DNA from: Mactra quadrangularis
Taxonomy: Eukaryota > Mollusca > Bivalvia > Venerida > Mactridae
Reading direction: 5' to 3'
DNA: 64,000 nt
Assembly (NCBI GenBank): GCA_025267735.1
Contig: CM046307.1
Span: 1 to 64,000 of the forward strand
Shown here: positions 36,801 to 43,166 of the stretch, piece after piece
How the letters are laid out: each line of letters starts with the position of its first letter
Numbering within the stretch: position 1 is the first letter of the stretch
The notes under the pieces: model-generated
Database searches by the model: none
What the model was told of the DNA's origin: nothing
Seen by the model: the letters and a program-made list of their open reading frames with translations, nothing else
Made by a program: the position numbers and the translations under genes

Positions 36801-39341
36801 AGGATTGGGAAGTCTAGGGTTCAAACCCAACTTGGGGAACTGCTAATTTCCTTGAGCAAAAAATTTACCTGGGATTGCTCAACTCCACACAGGTGTAAAT
36901 TGTAAATGGGTACCTGTTAGGCTGGTTTAACTCCATTGCAATAAATTCACAGGTAGATTGATAGATAAATACCAGTAGCCTGATGACCAGAGGTAACAGC
37001 TGATAAGTCAGTGAACATGCATAAAAATGAAATTTACCAAAATAATTACAAATGGGTGAAAGTTAAAAGAACCTGATTTTCATAATTTCAGCAACTTTTA
37101 CATAGGAAAAGAGCTAGCTGGCAAAAAGCTGGCAAAGTAGATCATGCCCACCTGTGCAACAAACACAACAGATCAGTCTATGATATTAGTGGGTGTCCCG
37201 TTGCTTGGGACAACCACATATTACATGTATAGTTTGGGCAACAAACAATTTCTTTGGCCAACAAATTCTGCAAATGAGATATAGCGATTGCTCTTAAAAT
37301 GATCTGTTCAGACAACCACTTTCATATCCTAATTTTGCAGACATTAACAGATGCTCACAATACACAACACTGAAAAAAGTTCCAAAGTAAAGTCCTGACT
37401 TAGTTAAGGAGACTGTTACATTAGTAAACATGATACAATATTGGTCAGTAATTTATTGAGTATACCTTGTAAATCTCTAACCAGTATGATTGTTCTAGCC
37501 CATTTTTCACAGACAGTAGAATATAAGACATCAGGTGTCATCTCAGAGAGTGAAACATCATAAAGACCAATGACAGCATGAAGTAGATCACGATTTGTTA
37601 TCTAAAATATAAAGAAAAAATAATTGATAGTCAGGAGAAAGTTTGAAGTAAAATCTGATAATCATTAGATAGCCAAATATACTTAACAAAACTTATAAGT
37701 ATACATATTTCAATTGTGTATAATTTTTTATTAACCAGTATTTTTTAACGAAAAAATTTTGTACATCAGCTATTGGCTATATTTCAATTATTACTGCGTA
37801 GTCATTTTTTTAAAAGTCACCTAACCAGCGCGTTGGACTGTAAATCAATGAAATTCATTAAATGCTCAAGGAAATCGTGACAAGTTTGAATCAAAATTGC
37901 ACATAGTTGCTGTGGACAGTATATGAACCACACATCTAAAAAACACAAAATGGGCAGGCTAACGATAGAACAGTGAGGAATAGCTAATGGGTTGTTAAAA
38001 TGGATGGCGTGCCAGCCCGCACCACAAGAGCGACAACAGAATTACTACATGACAACAACACCACACTGATGTGCATACCACCGAAATATGTAGCTAAACA
38101 TAGAATAACACGCATGGGATAAATTGGACCGCCGTGTACGTCGTGGTGTTGCAGCCGAACCCCAAACTGAGCCACGCGGAAGGATTGTGCGTGAGTGGGC
38201 AGGAATATGTCAGAATCTTTTCCATCAGTATAAGAGATCCATTAGAACGCAATGCCAAATGGTTCCTAACAGCCATGGGTGCAACACATGTTATTAGAGA
38301 GAGAATCCTTGACAAATTTACCCGAATTCCACTATCATTTTTCACATTCACTAAGTCACGCAAATCGCAATCCTCATTATGTTACTTTGACATTTTCACA
38401 CCCTGTGATGTTTTTGTTATTACTTGTTAAATCTTTTGTTTTATGTTATGAAATAAACATAATAATAATGATCCATCTTTAAACTATATTTGCTGAAAAT
38501 TTGACTTAAATCGGACTGGCACTTACTTAGATACAAGCCCAAATAAACATGTATACTTATAAGTTTTGTTAAGTGTAGAAGTTGGTTCAAAGCAAATCTA
38601 AAACTCATTTCCTGCTTTCCTTGAGAAAGAAACTTTATCCTTACAGCACTTTACTACTGACTTTATGGCCAGGTTTTCAATTTTAAACCCATTTCCTTTT
38701 AGTGACAGTTGCATGTACAGGTAGGTAAAATGATAAAAGCAAATATTTGATTAAATAAATGGTAACCCAGGGCTTGACATTTATTTTTTAAGCAGATTCT
38801 CCAATTGTTCACTAGCAAGCACAAGTTGCAGAAACCCAAATATTACACAACGGGGACAATTGAACAATATCTGATTTTAAGCATTTTAACTTTAGAATTA
38901 AATTTGAGAATAATTGACACTAACTGACTTAGTTGACAAGCTTGACCAAGACAGGTTTTGACAGGAATTCTTACAGCAAAATAACTCATGTTTAAATAAA
39001 ATTTACAAACTTGACAAGCCTGTAGAAAGAAATATACCAATCAATAAAATTAAAATATAACAATATACCCCAGGTATGATGGCAGTGTCCAACAGACTTG
39101 ACTTGGATCCTCCAAGACTTAACTGTAGCAGTCGTCGAAAGTCAACAATAACCGGATAGCCAGAAATACTGTTTCCTTTTTTATTCGTAAACGTCAATTT
39201 GTCGGATAATTGTGCACCGGGTCTGGTATATATGGTTTCACTTTCTAAATCAATCGTCACTTGAGACGATGTCTTAGTTTCCTTGTCAGCAGCGACATCC
39301 GGACTTGTCACTTCGTTTGGCTTGTCACCTTTCTCCGCCAT
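18794..39341 (-). CDS. multi-exon gene: GNAT acetyltransferase-like protein with coiled-coil C-terminus (incomplete)
   Basis: Ten exons are supported, in transcription order: 39341-39069, 37601-37466, 36742-36535, 35461-35303, 24444-24357, 23355-23231, 22105-22047, 21287-21211, 20188-20104 and 18869-18794. The first eight are bounded by GT..AG signals, have compatible phases and give 375 uninterrupted codons. Residues about 137-215 are Asp/Glu-rich. About 245-345 read as a GNAT fold: a GCATF strand, then VRKRCRNFGIGK containing the R-x-x-G-x-G acetyl-CoA loop, then EAVDFFQKFGF typical of motif B. The last two exons are Lys/Glu-rich and coiled-coil-like. Known biology: GNAT proteins transfer acetyl groups from acetyl-CoA. 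The substrate here is unknown and I do not recognise an orthologue. Exon 8 ends in phase 0 but exon 9 needs phase 2, so an exon or splice choice is missing. The 3' end is not found. Confidence 0.75.
18886..19613. repeat. ~110-bp direct repeat flanking a SINE-containing intron segment
   Basis: A block beginning CATCATATAACATACTTG occurs at about 18889-19000 and again at about 19504-19613 with one obvious difference (AATGATG versus AAGGATG). The intervening 500 bp includes the minus-strand SINE at 19093-19406. This is a local duplication inside an intron. Confidence 0.85.
19093..19406 (-). mobile_element. tRNA-headed SINE, family S1, complete
   Basis: Minus-strand copy with the tail at the left (TTTGTTGGGTTTAACGCCGT) and the tRNA-like head at the right. 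Perfect 10-bp duplications CTTCAATATA flank it (19083-19092 and 19407-19416). Confidence 0.9.
19614..20103. other. intron sequence without recognised features
   Basis: AT-rich sequence between exons 9 and 10. No reading frame or repeat family is recognised in it. Confidence 0.4.
20104..20188 (-). CDS. GNAT gene exon 9 (coiled coil)
   Basis: 85 bp with acceptor TTTTGTAG and donor GTAAGT. Its open frame encodes a heptad-like helix (EVYQQQVTCMMRMKHEV). It needs phase 2 at entry, which exon 8 as drawn does not give. It leaves in phase 0, matching exon 10. Confidence 0.65.
20829..20902 (-). mobile_element. tRNA-like SINE head (fragment)
   Basis: On the minus strand an A-box-like TGGCTCAGTTAGTGG and a B-box-like GGTTCCAGTCTC are spaced as in a tRNA, but the acceptor arms do not pair convincingly. 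Read as a SINE head rather than a tRNA gene. It is intronic. Confidence 0.55.
21211..21287 (-). CDS. GNAT gene exon 8
   Basis: 77 bp, phase 1 in and 0 out, acceptor ATTTCAG and donor GTAAAT. Encodes a segment ending YELEQEFLKWF. A family-E1 element lies 48 bp upstream of the acceptor. Confidence 0.7.
21335..21601. mobile_element. hairpin-ended element (family E1), intronic copy
   Basis: Same 5' hairpin, GATACCCCCGC block, ACGG repeat and 3' GCGGGGGTATAATAAA end as at 1956-2240. The segment that pairs with the terminal GGGGGTATA is shortened here. It lies 48 bp upstream of exon 8. Confidence 0.75.
22047..22105 (-). CDS. GNAT gene exon 7
   Basis: 59 bp, phase 2 in and 1 out, acceptor TTTTTCAG and donor GTAAGT. 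Encodes the end of the GNAT region (ELAEQFTNCTLMCYLPGFS). Confidence 0.7.
22495..22671 (-). mobile_element. tRNA-headed SINE, family S2 (minus)
   Basis: Reverse-complement head AGGAGCAGTGGTTCAGTGG with a B-box-like GGGTTTGATCCC. The body matches the complete S2 copy at 36764-37014 up to the GAAACTAACCT region. 3'-truncated relative to that copy. Confidence 0.75.
22968..23132 (-). mobile_element. tRNA-headed SINE, family S2 (minus, degenerate)
   Basis: Second S2-like copy with an ACAGTGGTCCAGTGG head and a degenerate B box (GGGTTTAAACTC). It lies in intron 6. Confidence 0.7.
23231..23355 (-). CDS. GNAT gene exon 6 (motif B)
   Basis: 125 bp, phase 0 in and 2 out, acceptor TTTTCAG and donor GTAGGT. 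Encodes VVHADNEAVDFFQKFGF, the motif-B helix of GNAT folds. A hairpin-ended element starts about 30 bp upstream of the acceptor. Confidence 0.8.
23386..23736. mobile_element. hairpin-ended element, family E2
   Basis: Begins with a CACTGAATGTGATGATAC block, contains AAGGGCCATAACTCTG and an ACGGACGGACAG stretch, and ends with TATACCCCC ... GGGGGTAT-GATAAA, again a 3' stem plus an A/T tail. A shorter copy is at 34450-34752. The layout parallels family E1 although the sequences differ. It starts about 30 bp upstream of exon 6. Confidence 0.65.
23737..24356. other. intron 5 remainder, no recognised features
   Basis: AT-rich intron sequence between the E2 element and exon 5. No repeat family or gene recognised. 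Confidence 0.4.
24357..24444 (-). CDS. GNAT gene exon 5 (acetyl-CoA loop)
   Basis: 88 bp, phase 2 in and 0 out, acceptor ATATTTCAG and donor GTAAGT. Encodes the VSVRKRCRNFGIGKFLL segment, the most diagnostic GNAT motif in the protein. Confidence 0.8.
24500..24778. mobile_element. TIR element (GGGTTC-type ends)
   Basis: Left end GGGTTCGACACTAAC and right end GTTGAACCC form imperfect terminal inverted repeats around a 279-bp interior. The right ~90 bp matches 35806-35899 (AGGAATCTCTGAAT... block). It lies 56 bp upstream of exon 5. Confidence 0.6.
24930..25068 (-). mobile_element. tRNA-SINE family S1, 5'-truncated
   Basis: The tail and distal body of the S1 family are present (GTTGGGTTTAACGCCGTAGC at the left). 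The copy stops at CAACTACTA, where it meets an S2-like fragment in the opposite orientation. Confidence 0.8.
25070..25275 (+). mobile_element. SINE family S2, 5'-truncated, head-to-head with S1
   Basis: Matches the distal part of the S2 copy at 36764-37014 (CCCAGGTGTAAATGG, GATTGATAGATA, GATGACCAGGTGTAA, CAGTGAACAT) but lacks the tRNA head. Confidence 0.75.
25574..26035. mobile_element. hAT-like non-autonomous element
   Basis: Right terminus, read inward, CAGGGGCGTAGCTTGCCC; left terminus CATTGGCGTAGCTACAT. These are imperfect inverted ends of hAT type, and both outer flanks contain CATGC. The interior carries a short CTGA microsatellite at about 25815-25845 and no transposase. Confidence 0.6.
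26036..26487. other. AT-rich spacer, possibly LINE 3' UTR
   Basis: Directly downstream (in minus orientation) of the LINE reading frame. It contains a CTT microsatellite at about 26348. No clear A-rich or satellite tail marks the end of the LINE. Confidence 0.35.
26488..27574 (-). pseudogene. 5'-truncated CR1/Jockey-type LINE, reverse transcriptase C-terminal half
   Basis: A 340-codon frame contains the RT block SGVPQGTVLGPLLFLAFINDL, the catalytic FADD box, the KTxxMR/YLGV-like region and the RRAAR stretch typical of CR1/Jockey LINEs. About 45 codons before the expected end, near 26640, the frame shifts. The characteristic W-N-x-L-P C-terminal tail continues in the next frame to a stop at 26488. 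The RT N-terminus, endonuclease and ORF1 are missing. It is a dead fragment lying in intron 4 of the GNAT gene. Confidence 0.85.
27575..28115. other. intron 4 sequence, nothing recognised
   Basis: AT-rich DNA between the LINE fragment and the micro-foldback at 28116. No gene or repeat family identified. Confidence 0.4.
28116..28204. repeat. 89-bp foldback micro-element
   Basis: Near-perfect inverted ends GGGCTTAGTGCAAAAC and GTTTTGCGCTAAGCCC around two AAAAAGGGAGTTAC repeats. It is related to the ~75-bp foldbacks at 3704, 9799 and 15332. Confidence 0.75.
28205..29794. other. intron 4 sequence with minor repeat relics
   Basis: Mostly unassigned AT-rich DNA. About 28690-28790 shares CTAGCCC-type segments with about 35040-35150 in opposite orientation. 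29480-29524 is a minus-strand S1 SINE head relic (GGCTAGCTCAGCC plus CAAGTCTACTGA). Confidence 0.45.
29795..30340. mobile_element. 546-bp TIR element with embedded tRNA-like segment
   Basis: Terminal inverted repeats of about 33 bp start TATAGTAAGATTTCTTTCA and continue through TTACGAAGGTCA with one or two mismatches. The interior has no transposase. On the minus strand at 30131-30199 it holds a tRNA-like stretch (TAGCCCAGTGGTAACGCG and GGTTCAAATCCC). Flanks ending in CATA/TATG could hide a short duplication, but none is certain. Confidence 0.75.
30341..31900. other. intron 4 sequence, nothing recognised
   Basis: AT-rich, with no reading frame over 80 codons and no repeat family identified by eye. 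Confidence 0.4.
31901..32845. mobile_element. element with internal 150-180-bp tandem repeats
   Basis: Starts ACAAGAGCTGTCAGAGGAGA and ends with a GC-rich GACGCGGACGC block, then GAGCTCTAC and GTCGAGCTAAAAAT. Between them are five units with the landmark ATGTGGTTGA at 31999, 32149, 32309, 32471 and 32655. A short unique head, a tandem-repeat core and a short GC-rich tail resemble the 'pearl'-type repeat-bearing elements described in bivalves. That family assignment is from memory. Isolated degenerate units occur at 16620-16850. Confidence 0.7.
32846..33515. other. intron 4 sequence, nothing recognised
   Basis: AT-rich spacer between the tandem-repeat element and the 33-bp minisatellite. Confidence 0.4.
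33516..34181. repeat. 33-bp minisatellite, 20 units
   Basis: The GACCCAA landmark recurs from 33530 to 34157, exactly 19 periods of 33 bp, so 20 units. Units differ by few substitutions (TTAGCCAG/TTAGTTAG, AAG/GAG) and by no indels. Because 33 is divisible by three, the minus strand is open for over 200 codons as an 11-residue repeat (LGSLAKFEDLT). There is no ATG at the start and it sits within a 10.9-kb intron, so coding use is doubtful. Confidence 0.95.
34450..34752. mobile_element. hairpin-ended element, family E2 (second copy)
   Basis: Shares ACTATCACTGAATGTGAT, GGGTCTTTGTCAAGAAAT, GTGCTGAGAAATTAAG, AAAAGCTACAGA and the terminal GGGGGTATAATAAA with 23386-23736. It lacks the ACGGACGG stretch and has an internally rearranged middle. 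Confidence 0.65.
34753..35302. other. intron 4 proximal part
   Basis: No gene. About 35040-35150 shares a CTAGCCC/GGGCTAG-rich relic with about 28690-28790. Confidence 0.4.
35303..35461 (-). CDS. GNAT gene exon 4
   Basis: 159 bp, phase 2 in and out, acceptor CTTTCAG and donor GTAAGA. Starts acidic and ends with the IIGCATFEK strand that opens the acetyltransferase core. The following intron is about 10.9 kb and full of mobile DNA. Confidence 0.75.
35462..36036. other. intron 3, with TIR-element relic
   Basis: 35806-35899 is a partial copy of the right half of the 24500-24778 element. The remainder is unassigned. Confidence 0.45.
36037..36315. mobile_element. hairpin-ended element (family E1), most complete copy
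   Basis: Shows the whole family layout: 5' GTGAGCTAATGCTCAC hairpin, GATACCCCCGC, GGACGGACGGATGGACGG microsatellite, then TATACCCCCC ... GCGGGGGTATA with the tail ATAAA. Confidence 0.75.
36535..36742 (-). CDS. GNAT gene exon 3 (acidic)
   Basis: 208 bp, phase 1 in and 2 out, donor GTAAGT. Encodes a strongly acidic, low-complexity segment ending in an Asp run. A complete SINE sits about 10 bp upstream of the acceptor (36764-37014). Confidence 0.75.
36764..37014 (+). mobile_element. tRNA-headed SINE, family S2, complete
   Basis: Head AGGAGCAGTAGTTCAGAGG and B box GGGTTCAAACCC; the body ends at AAGTCAGTGA. Perfect 11-bp duplications ACATGCATAAA lie at 36753-36763 and 37015-37025. The left duplication starts within ~10 bp of the 3' splice site of exon 3, so the SINE has replaced the normal branch-point region of that intron. 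Confidence 0.9.
37466..37601 (-). CDS. GNAT gene exon 2
   Basis: Acceptor TATTTTAG and donor GTATAC; 136 bp, phase 0 in and 1 out. Encodes a helical-looking segment (ITNRDLLHAVIGLYDVSLSE...) without a known motif. A TIR element ends 80 bp upstream of its acceptor. Confidence 0.75.
37681..38574. mobile_element. 894-bp TIR element in intron 1
   Basis: Perfect 26-bp terminal inverted repeats begin ACTTAACAAAACTTATAAGT and lie at 37681-37706 and 38549-38574. The interior (about 37800-38440) is less AT-rich and open for about 90-98 codons on both strands, with no transposase motif I recognise. A degenerate tRNA-like stretch (ACCAGCGCGTTGGACTG, then GTTTGAATC) is at about 37824-37894. Confidence 0.8.
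38575..39068. other. intron 1 proximal part
   Basis: No feature recognised between the TIR element and exon 1. Confidence 0.4.
39069..39341 (-). CDS. GNAT gene exon 1 (start codon)
   Basis: Starts MAEKGDKPNE with the ATG at 39341-39339 and gives 91 codons, ending in phase 0 at a GTATAT donor. The N-terminal 30 residues are polar. The rest (about 32-91) is a compact hydrophobic stretch of unknown fold. A LINE fragment begins only about 80 bp upstream, so the promoter is short or overlaps it. Confidence 0.75.
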
Positions 39342-39419
39342 GATGTAAACAAGACTGTTCCGCACCGAATGGTAAAGGGAGATAACTCAACCATCTATTT
39401 GTTCATTCTCAGTTGCAAT

Positions 39420-39858
39420 AACCTCCCCTGGTAAATAAAAAACGCTGTATCTTTTGTACTTTATTTGTGTGGTCTATTATGTAGTATTCATTTGGTTCGT
39501 TTTGACCAATATGTAAATATTTGCATTTGTTTATGTTGAAAACCATTTGCTCAATCACATGCATCAAAGATTTTATCTTGTGGTATTTGTTTATCATCTT
39601 TTGTTATAATATTCCTGTACAATTTTGTATCGTCTGCAAACATTTTCATGGTGCATTTTACTACTTCTGGTAGGTCGTTTATAAAAATTAGAAACAAAAC
39701 TGGGCCTAGGACACTTCCTTGTGGTACTTCACTGGTAACTTTACACCATGAGGATTTGGATCCATTAACACATACTCTTTGAAATCTATTAGTTAGAAAG
39801 TTTTCTAGCCATTTGTAGATTTTGCCTCTAATACCTATGCTCCATATTCTAAGTAGTC
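39420..39858 (-). pseudogene. LINE reverse-transcriptase fragment (palm region)
   Basis: Read on the minus strand, pieces of one RT are recognisable: a fingers/thumb-type [10 protein letters not shown] block, the [13 protein letters not shown] turn and a MFADDTKLY catalytic box, then a KCKYLHIG stretch. Frames are interrupted. The C-terminal part of the protein is absent. The fragment ends about 80 bp upstream of the GNAT start codon. Confidence 0.8.
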
Positions 39859-39874
39859 TTTAATGTTTATATTA

Positions 39875-42270
39875 GAAACATAGTACATCAGAACTCAAAA
39901 GAAATGGAAGACAGAAGAAGGCGAGAACTCAACATAATTATATATAACCTACCAGAAAAGGCAGAATCAAATGGTCAACACGATAAAGAATATGATGAAA
40001 AAAAATCTAAAAATAATTTCAACAAAACTTGGCCTTGAAAATTGAAACTTCATATAGACTTGGTAAAAAGACTAACCAGCATAATACTAGGGTACTAAAA
40101 GTTGTCCTTCTAGACAGAAAACAACGAAAATTTCTTCTTGAAAACTCTAAGCACATAACAAACAAGCTAGATCAAAAATTCTCCAAAGATCTCACGCCAC
40201 TACAAAGAAAAGAAAGAACGAATAAAAGAGAGCTTAAAGAAAAACAAAATAGTATAATTATCATTCAACCAACAACTAATACAGAAATTGAAAATACCTT
40301 CATTCACTCTCAACAAGCAATGGATACACTGTCAAATAAAACTCTTTTGGACACTAAAAGAGACACTATTCACTCTAGAACAATAGCACTAGACTTAGAT
40401 AGTGATAAAACAGTTATAGGTGGTTTAAGTCTAGAAAATAGGCCTATACACAATACTTCAACTGTGCCCCATTATCAGCAGTTAAACCAATAAGTACGTT
40501 TAACCAGTCTGTGAATAATGAATTTGTAAATAATGATGTAAATAATTGTGTTTTCAAAAATGATATTTTATTATTTCATAATGTACAAAAATAAAAAGCA
40601 TAGAGATACTATATACAAATGCTGACTGTCTCACCAAGGATAAGTTACATGAACTTAAAGCCTCAATCACTAATGACAACTGTTCGACCATAGCTATTAC
40701 AGAAATATTTCCCAAGAACTCAATGTTTGATAAAACCCAAGAAGAGCTAGACTACTCAATACCAGAATGTGATATCAATGAAAATGGAAACAGGGGGACT
40801 GCCATATATACAAAAAAGGAACTCAGAGCAACAAAAGTCACACATGAAATCATAGACAATTTTGATGAAAGTGTATGGATAGAGATAAATCTACACAACA
40901 GTGATAAATTATTAGTTGGAAGTATCTACAGAAGTCCTAACAGCAACAGGGAAAATTTCCAAAAAATGATTAATATGATAAAATTTATGAACTCATTAAA
41001 ATATTCACACTTTCTCATTATGGGCGATTTCAATCTTAAATATATTGACAGGGAAATATCAAAAGCAACATCAGGGGAAAAACAAATTGAGGCAGAATTT
41101 GTAGAAGCCATAAAAGACCTATACCTATACCAACATGTTAGTGAATCAACTAGATACAAAATTGGCAACCTACCATCACTTCTTGATCTCATATTCACAA
41201 ATGAAGCTGAAATGATTGACAGCATTGAACATTTATCAGGCTTAGGAAAAATGACCACAATGTACTAAAGTTCAAATTCAACTGCAACAAAGAAATAAAT
41301 AAAACTCCCAACAACATATTTAACCACAATAATGCTAACTTTCCAGTAATAAATGAATTAATAGCAATGTCTGAATGGAAAACCTTTGATCAACTAGGAA
41401 TTCAATCATTCTGGAGTAGATTTGCAAAAACACTTACCAATATTCAAGAAAAAAAAATCCCAGAAAATCTACTTCGAAGTCTGGAGTCTTGAGACATCAA
41501 AAGCAATTAAAGAGAAAAGAAAAAAATGGAATAAATACAAAAACAACATTAACCTATTTACATACAATGAATACAAAGTTGCTAGAAACAAAGTCGTGCA
41601 CCTGCTTAGGAAATCAAAGTACAAGTATGAATAAAACATTGCAGTCAACGCAAAACAAAACCCAAAGCAATTTTGGAAGTACAATGTACATCAGATCGAA
41701 TTCTAAAACTATGTATGGAATTAATACAATAGAAGTCAATGGTAGCATGATAACTGATGATCAAATAATAGCAGAAGAGTTTAACAAACATTTCCAGTCA
41801 GTATTTACTTTAGAAAACCGCCATGTTCCAGAAATTGGTGACATAACTGATATAACAATCTCAGATACCACCATAAATGATGAAATAACTATGAAAGCTA
41901 TAAATGAAATAAATCCTTCAAAAGCTGAAGGACCAGATGAAATTCACCCCAAGTTGATATATGAATGTAGAGAAAATCTTTGTAACTTACTTAGTAAAAT
42001 GTACAGGAAATCGTTAGATGAAGGCATACTACCCGCACAATGGAAACATGCCAATGTGTCAGCAATATACAAGGCTGGTAAAAAATCCTGTGTGCAAAAT
42101 TATAGACCCATTACTGTAACACCCATTTGCTGTAGAATCATGGAAAAAAATATAAGAAATGCTATAGTGAAACAGAAGATAATAATCTACTTTCTCCATA
42201 TCAACATGGGTTTAGAGAAGGCAGATCATGCACAACACAATTATTAGAATGCATTGAAGACTGGACAAGT
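39875..42270 (+). pseudogene. LINE 5' part: ORF1, endonuclease, RT N-terminus (decayed)
   Basis: On the plus strand an ORF1-like start (ATG at 39904; basic RRRELNIIIYNLPE motif) is frameshifted near 40015 and continues to 40493. An APE-type endonuclease follows at 40723-41268 with GDFN and LLDLIFTN motifs. After another frame break the RT N-terminus (SKAEGPDEIHPKL, NYRPITVTP) runs to about 42247, with its next motif in another frame until about 42270. The palm domain is missing here but present inverted at 39420-39858. Non-functional. Confidence 0.8.
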
Positions 42271-42307
42271 GCCATATTCACTATAATGCATACTCAATGC
42301 CTAAACG

Positions 42308-42450
42308 ATCATATATGTGTTTACTTAAATACCGGTAGTTTCAAAATAGCGTCTAAATATGTCCGAGATTATTCGCAGCGAATGGCCGAGGAGTTCCGAA
42401 TGTATCGTTACGGAACGTTTTGAAACGTTCGCGGTAACTGAACGCCCTAC
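42308..42450. mobile_element. foldback element fragment (ACGTTACG family)
   Basis: Matches the reverse complement of the 3196-3399 foldback from its centre to one end (CCGGTAGTTTCAAAATAGCG through ACGTTCGCGGTAACTGAAC). The left arm is truncated where the LINE remnant ends. Confidence 0.75.
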
Positions 42451-42524
42451 TGGCCGTTTTCATACGAGGGTCACATTCAGGTGACCTTTTCTCATCATTA
42501 AATTTATTACGAGATTGTTATGAT

Positions 42525-42738
42525 TAGTAGTAGTTTTGAGCAGTTCTTGGCGATGTTTATAATTATGATTCTCGTAGTAGGAGTATTGAGTTGTTCTTAA
42601 GTGATGTTAATTCATTCTCGTACTCAGAGTCTAGTAGGATTCTCAATGCTTGTATTGAGAATCCTACTAGACTCTGGGAACGAGAATGATGTAAATTATG
42701 ATAATAGTAGTTTTGAGTTGTTCTTTGCGATGTTTATA
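42525..42738. repeat. ~41-bp satellite, left of DIRS insertion, with hairpin
   Basis: Units of the GTAGTTTTGAG-CTGTTCTTGGCGATG-TTTATAAT satellite are interrupted by a near-perfect inverted repeat. Its arms are about 36 bp (42611-42648 and 42654-42689) around a 5-6 base loop. The array resumes at 47566 on the other side of the DIRS element. Confidence 0.85.
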
Positions 42739-42817
42739 ATTCTATTACGTCATACTATTTCAGGGTCAAATGAGATGTACACGTGACTATACTACATTCG
42801 TTTAACATAAATCAGTA
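42739..42817. repeat. DIRS left inverted terminal repeat
   Basis: The outer ~36 bp (ATTCTATTACGTCATACT...) is repeated as its complement at 47200-47235. The inner part is the complement of 47435-47490. Confidence 0.88.
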
Positions 42818-43166
42818 CGCAGTTGTATCTCATAGAGTGTAGACCTCTATAGGTTTATCACTAGGTACAACTTGACCGTGACGAATTCATTCGTTGTACT
42901 TTGTATTCAGTCGTAAAATTTTTAGGAATTTTACTAGACTGTTACAATTATTTATTGCTATCTAGGTAGCTATAAAATCATATTTGTTTCGGCAAATAAA
43001 TTAATTAAAGTTTCGGCTTTAATAATTTAACTTTATTCTCTGCTCGCAGAGGCATTATTTTTACGACATTTGTTTACGACATATTGTCGGACACGCTTTA
43101 CGGTATTTGCCGTAATTCGTTCCATATTGCCGCCGTATTGGAAAGAACGCACGTTTTTCGTCAATA

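Noticed and set aside
38094..38482. Overlapping 67-98-codon frames on both strands in the 37681-38574 element
   Set aside because: No recognisable transposase or domain, and no start context. They may be relics of an internal gene but cannot be supported.
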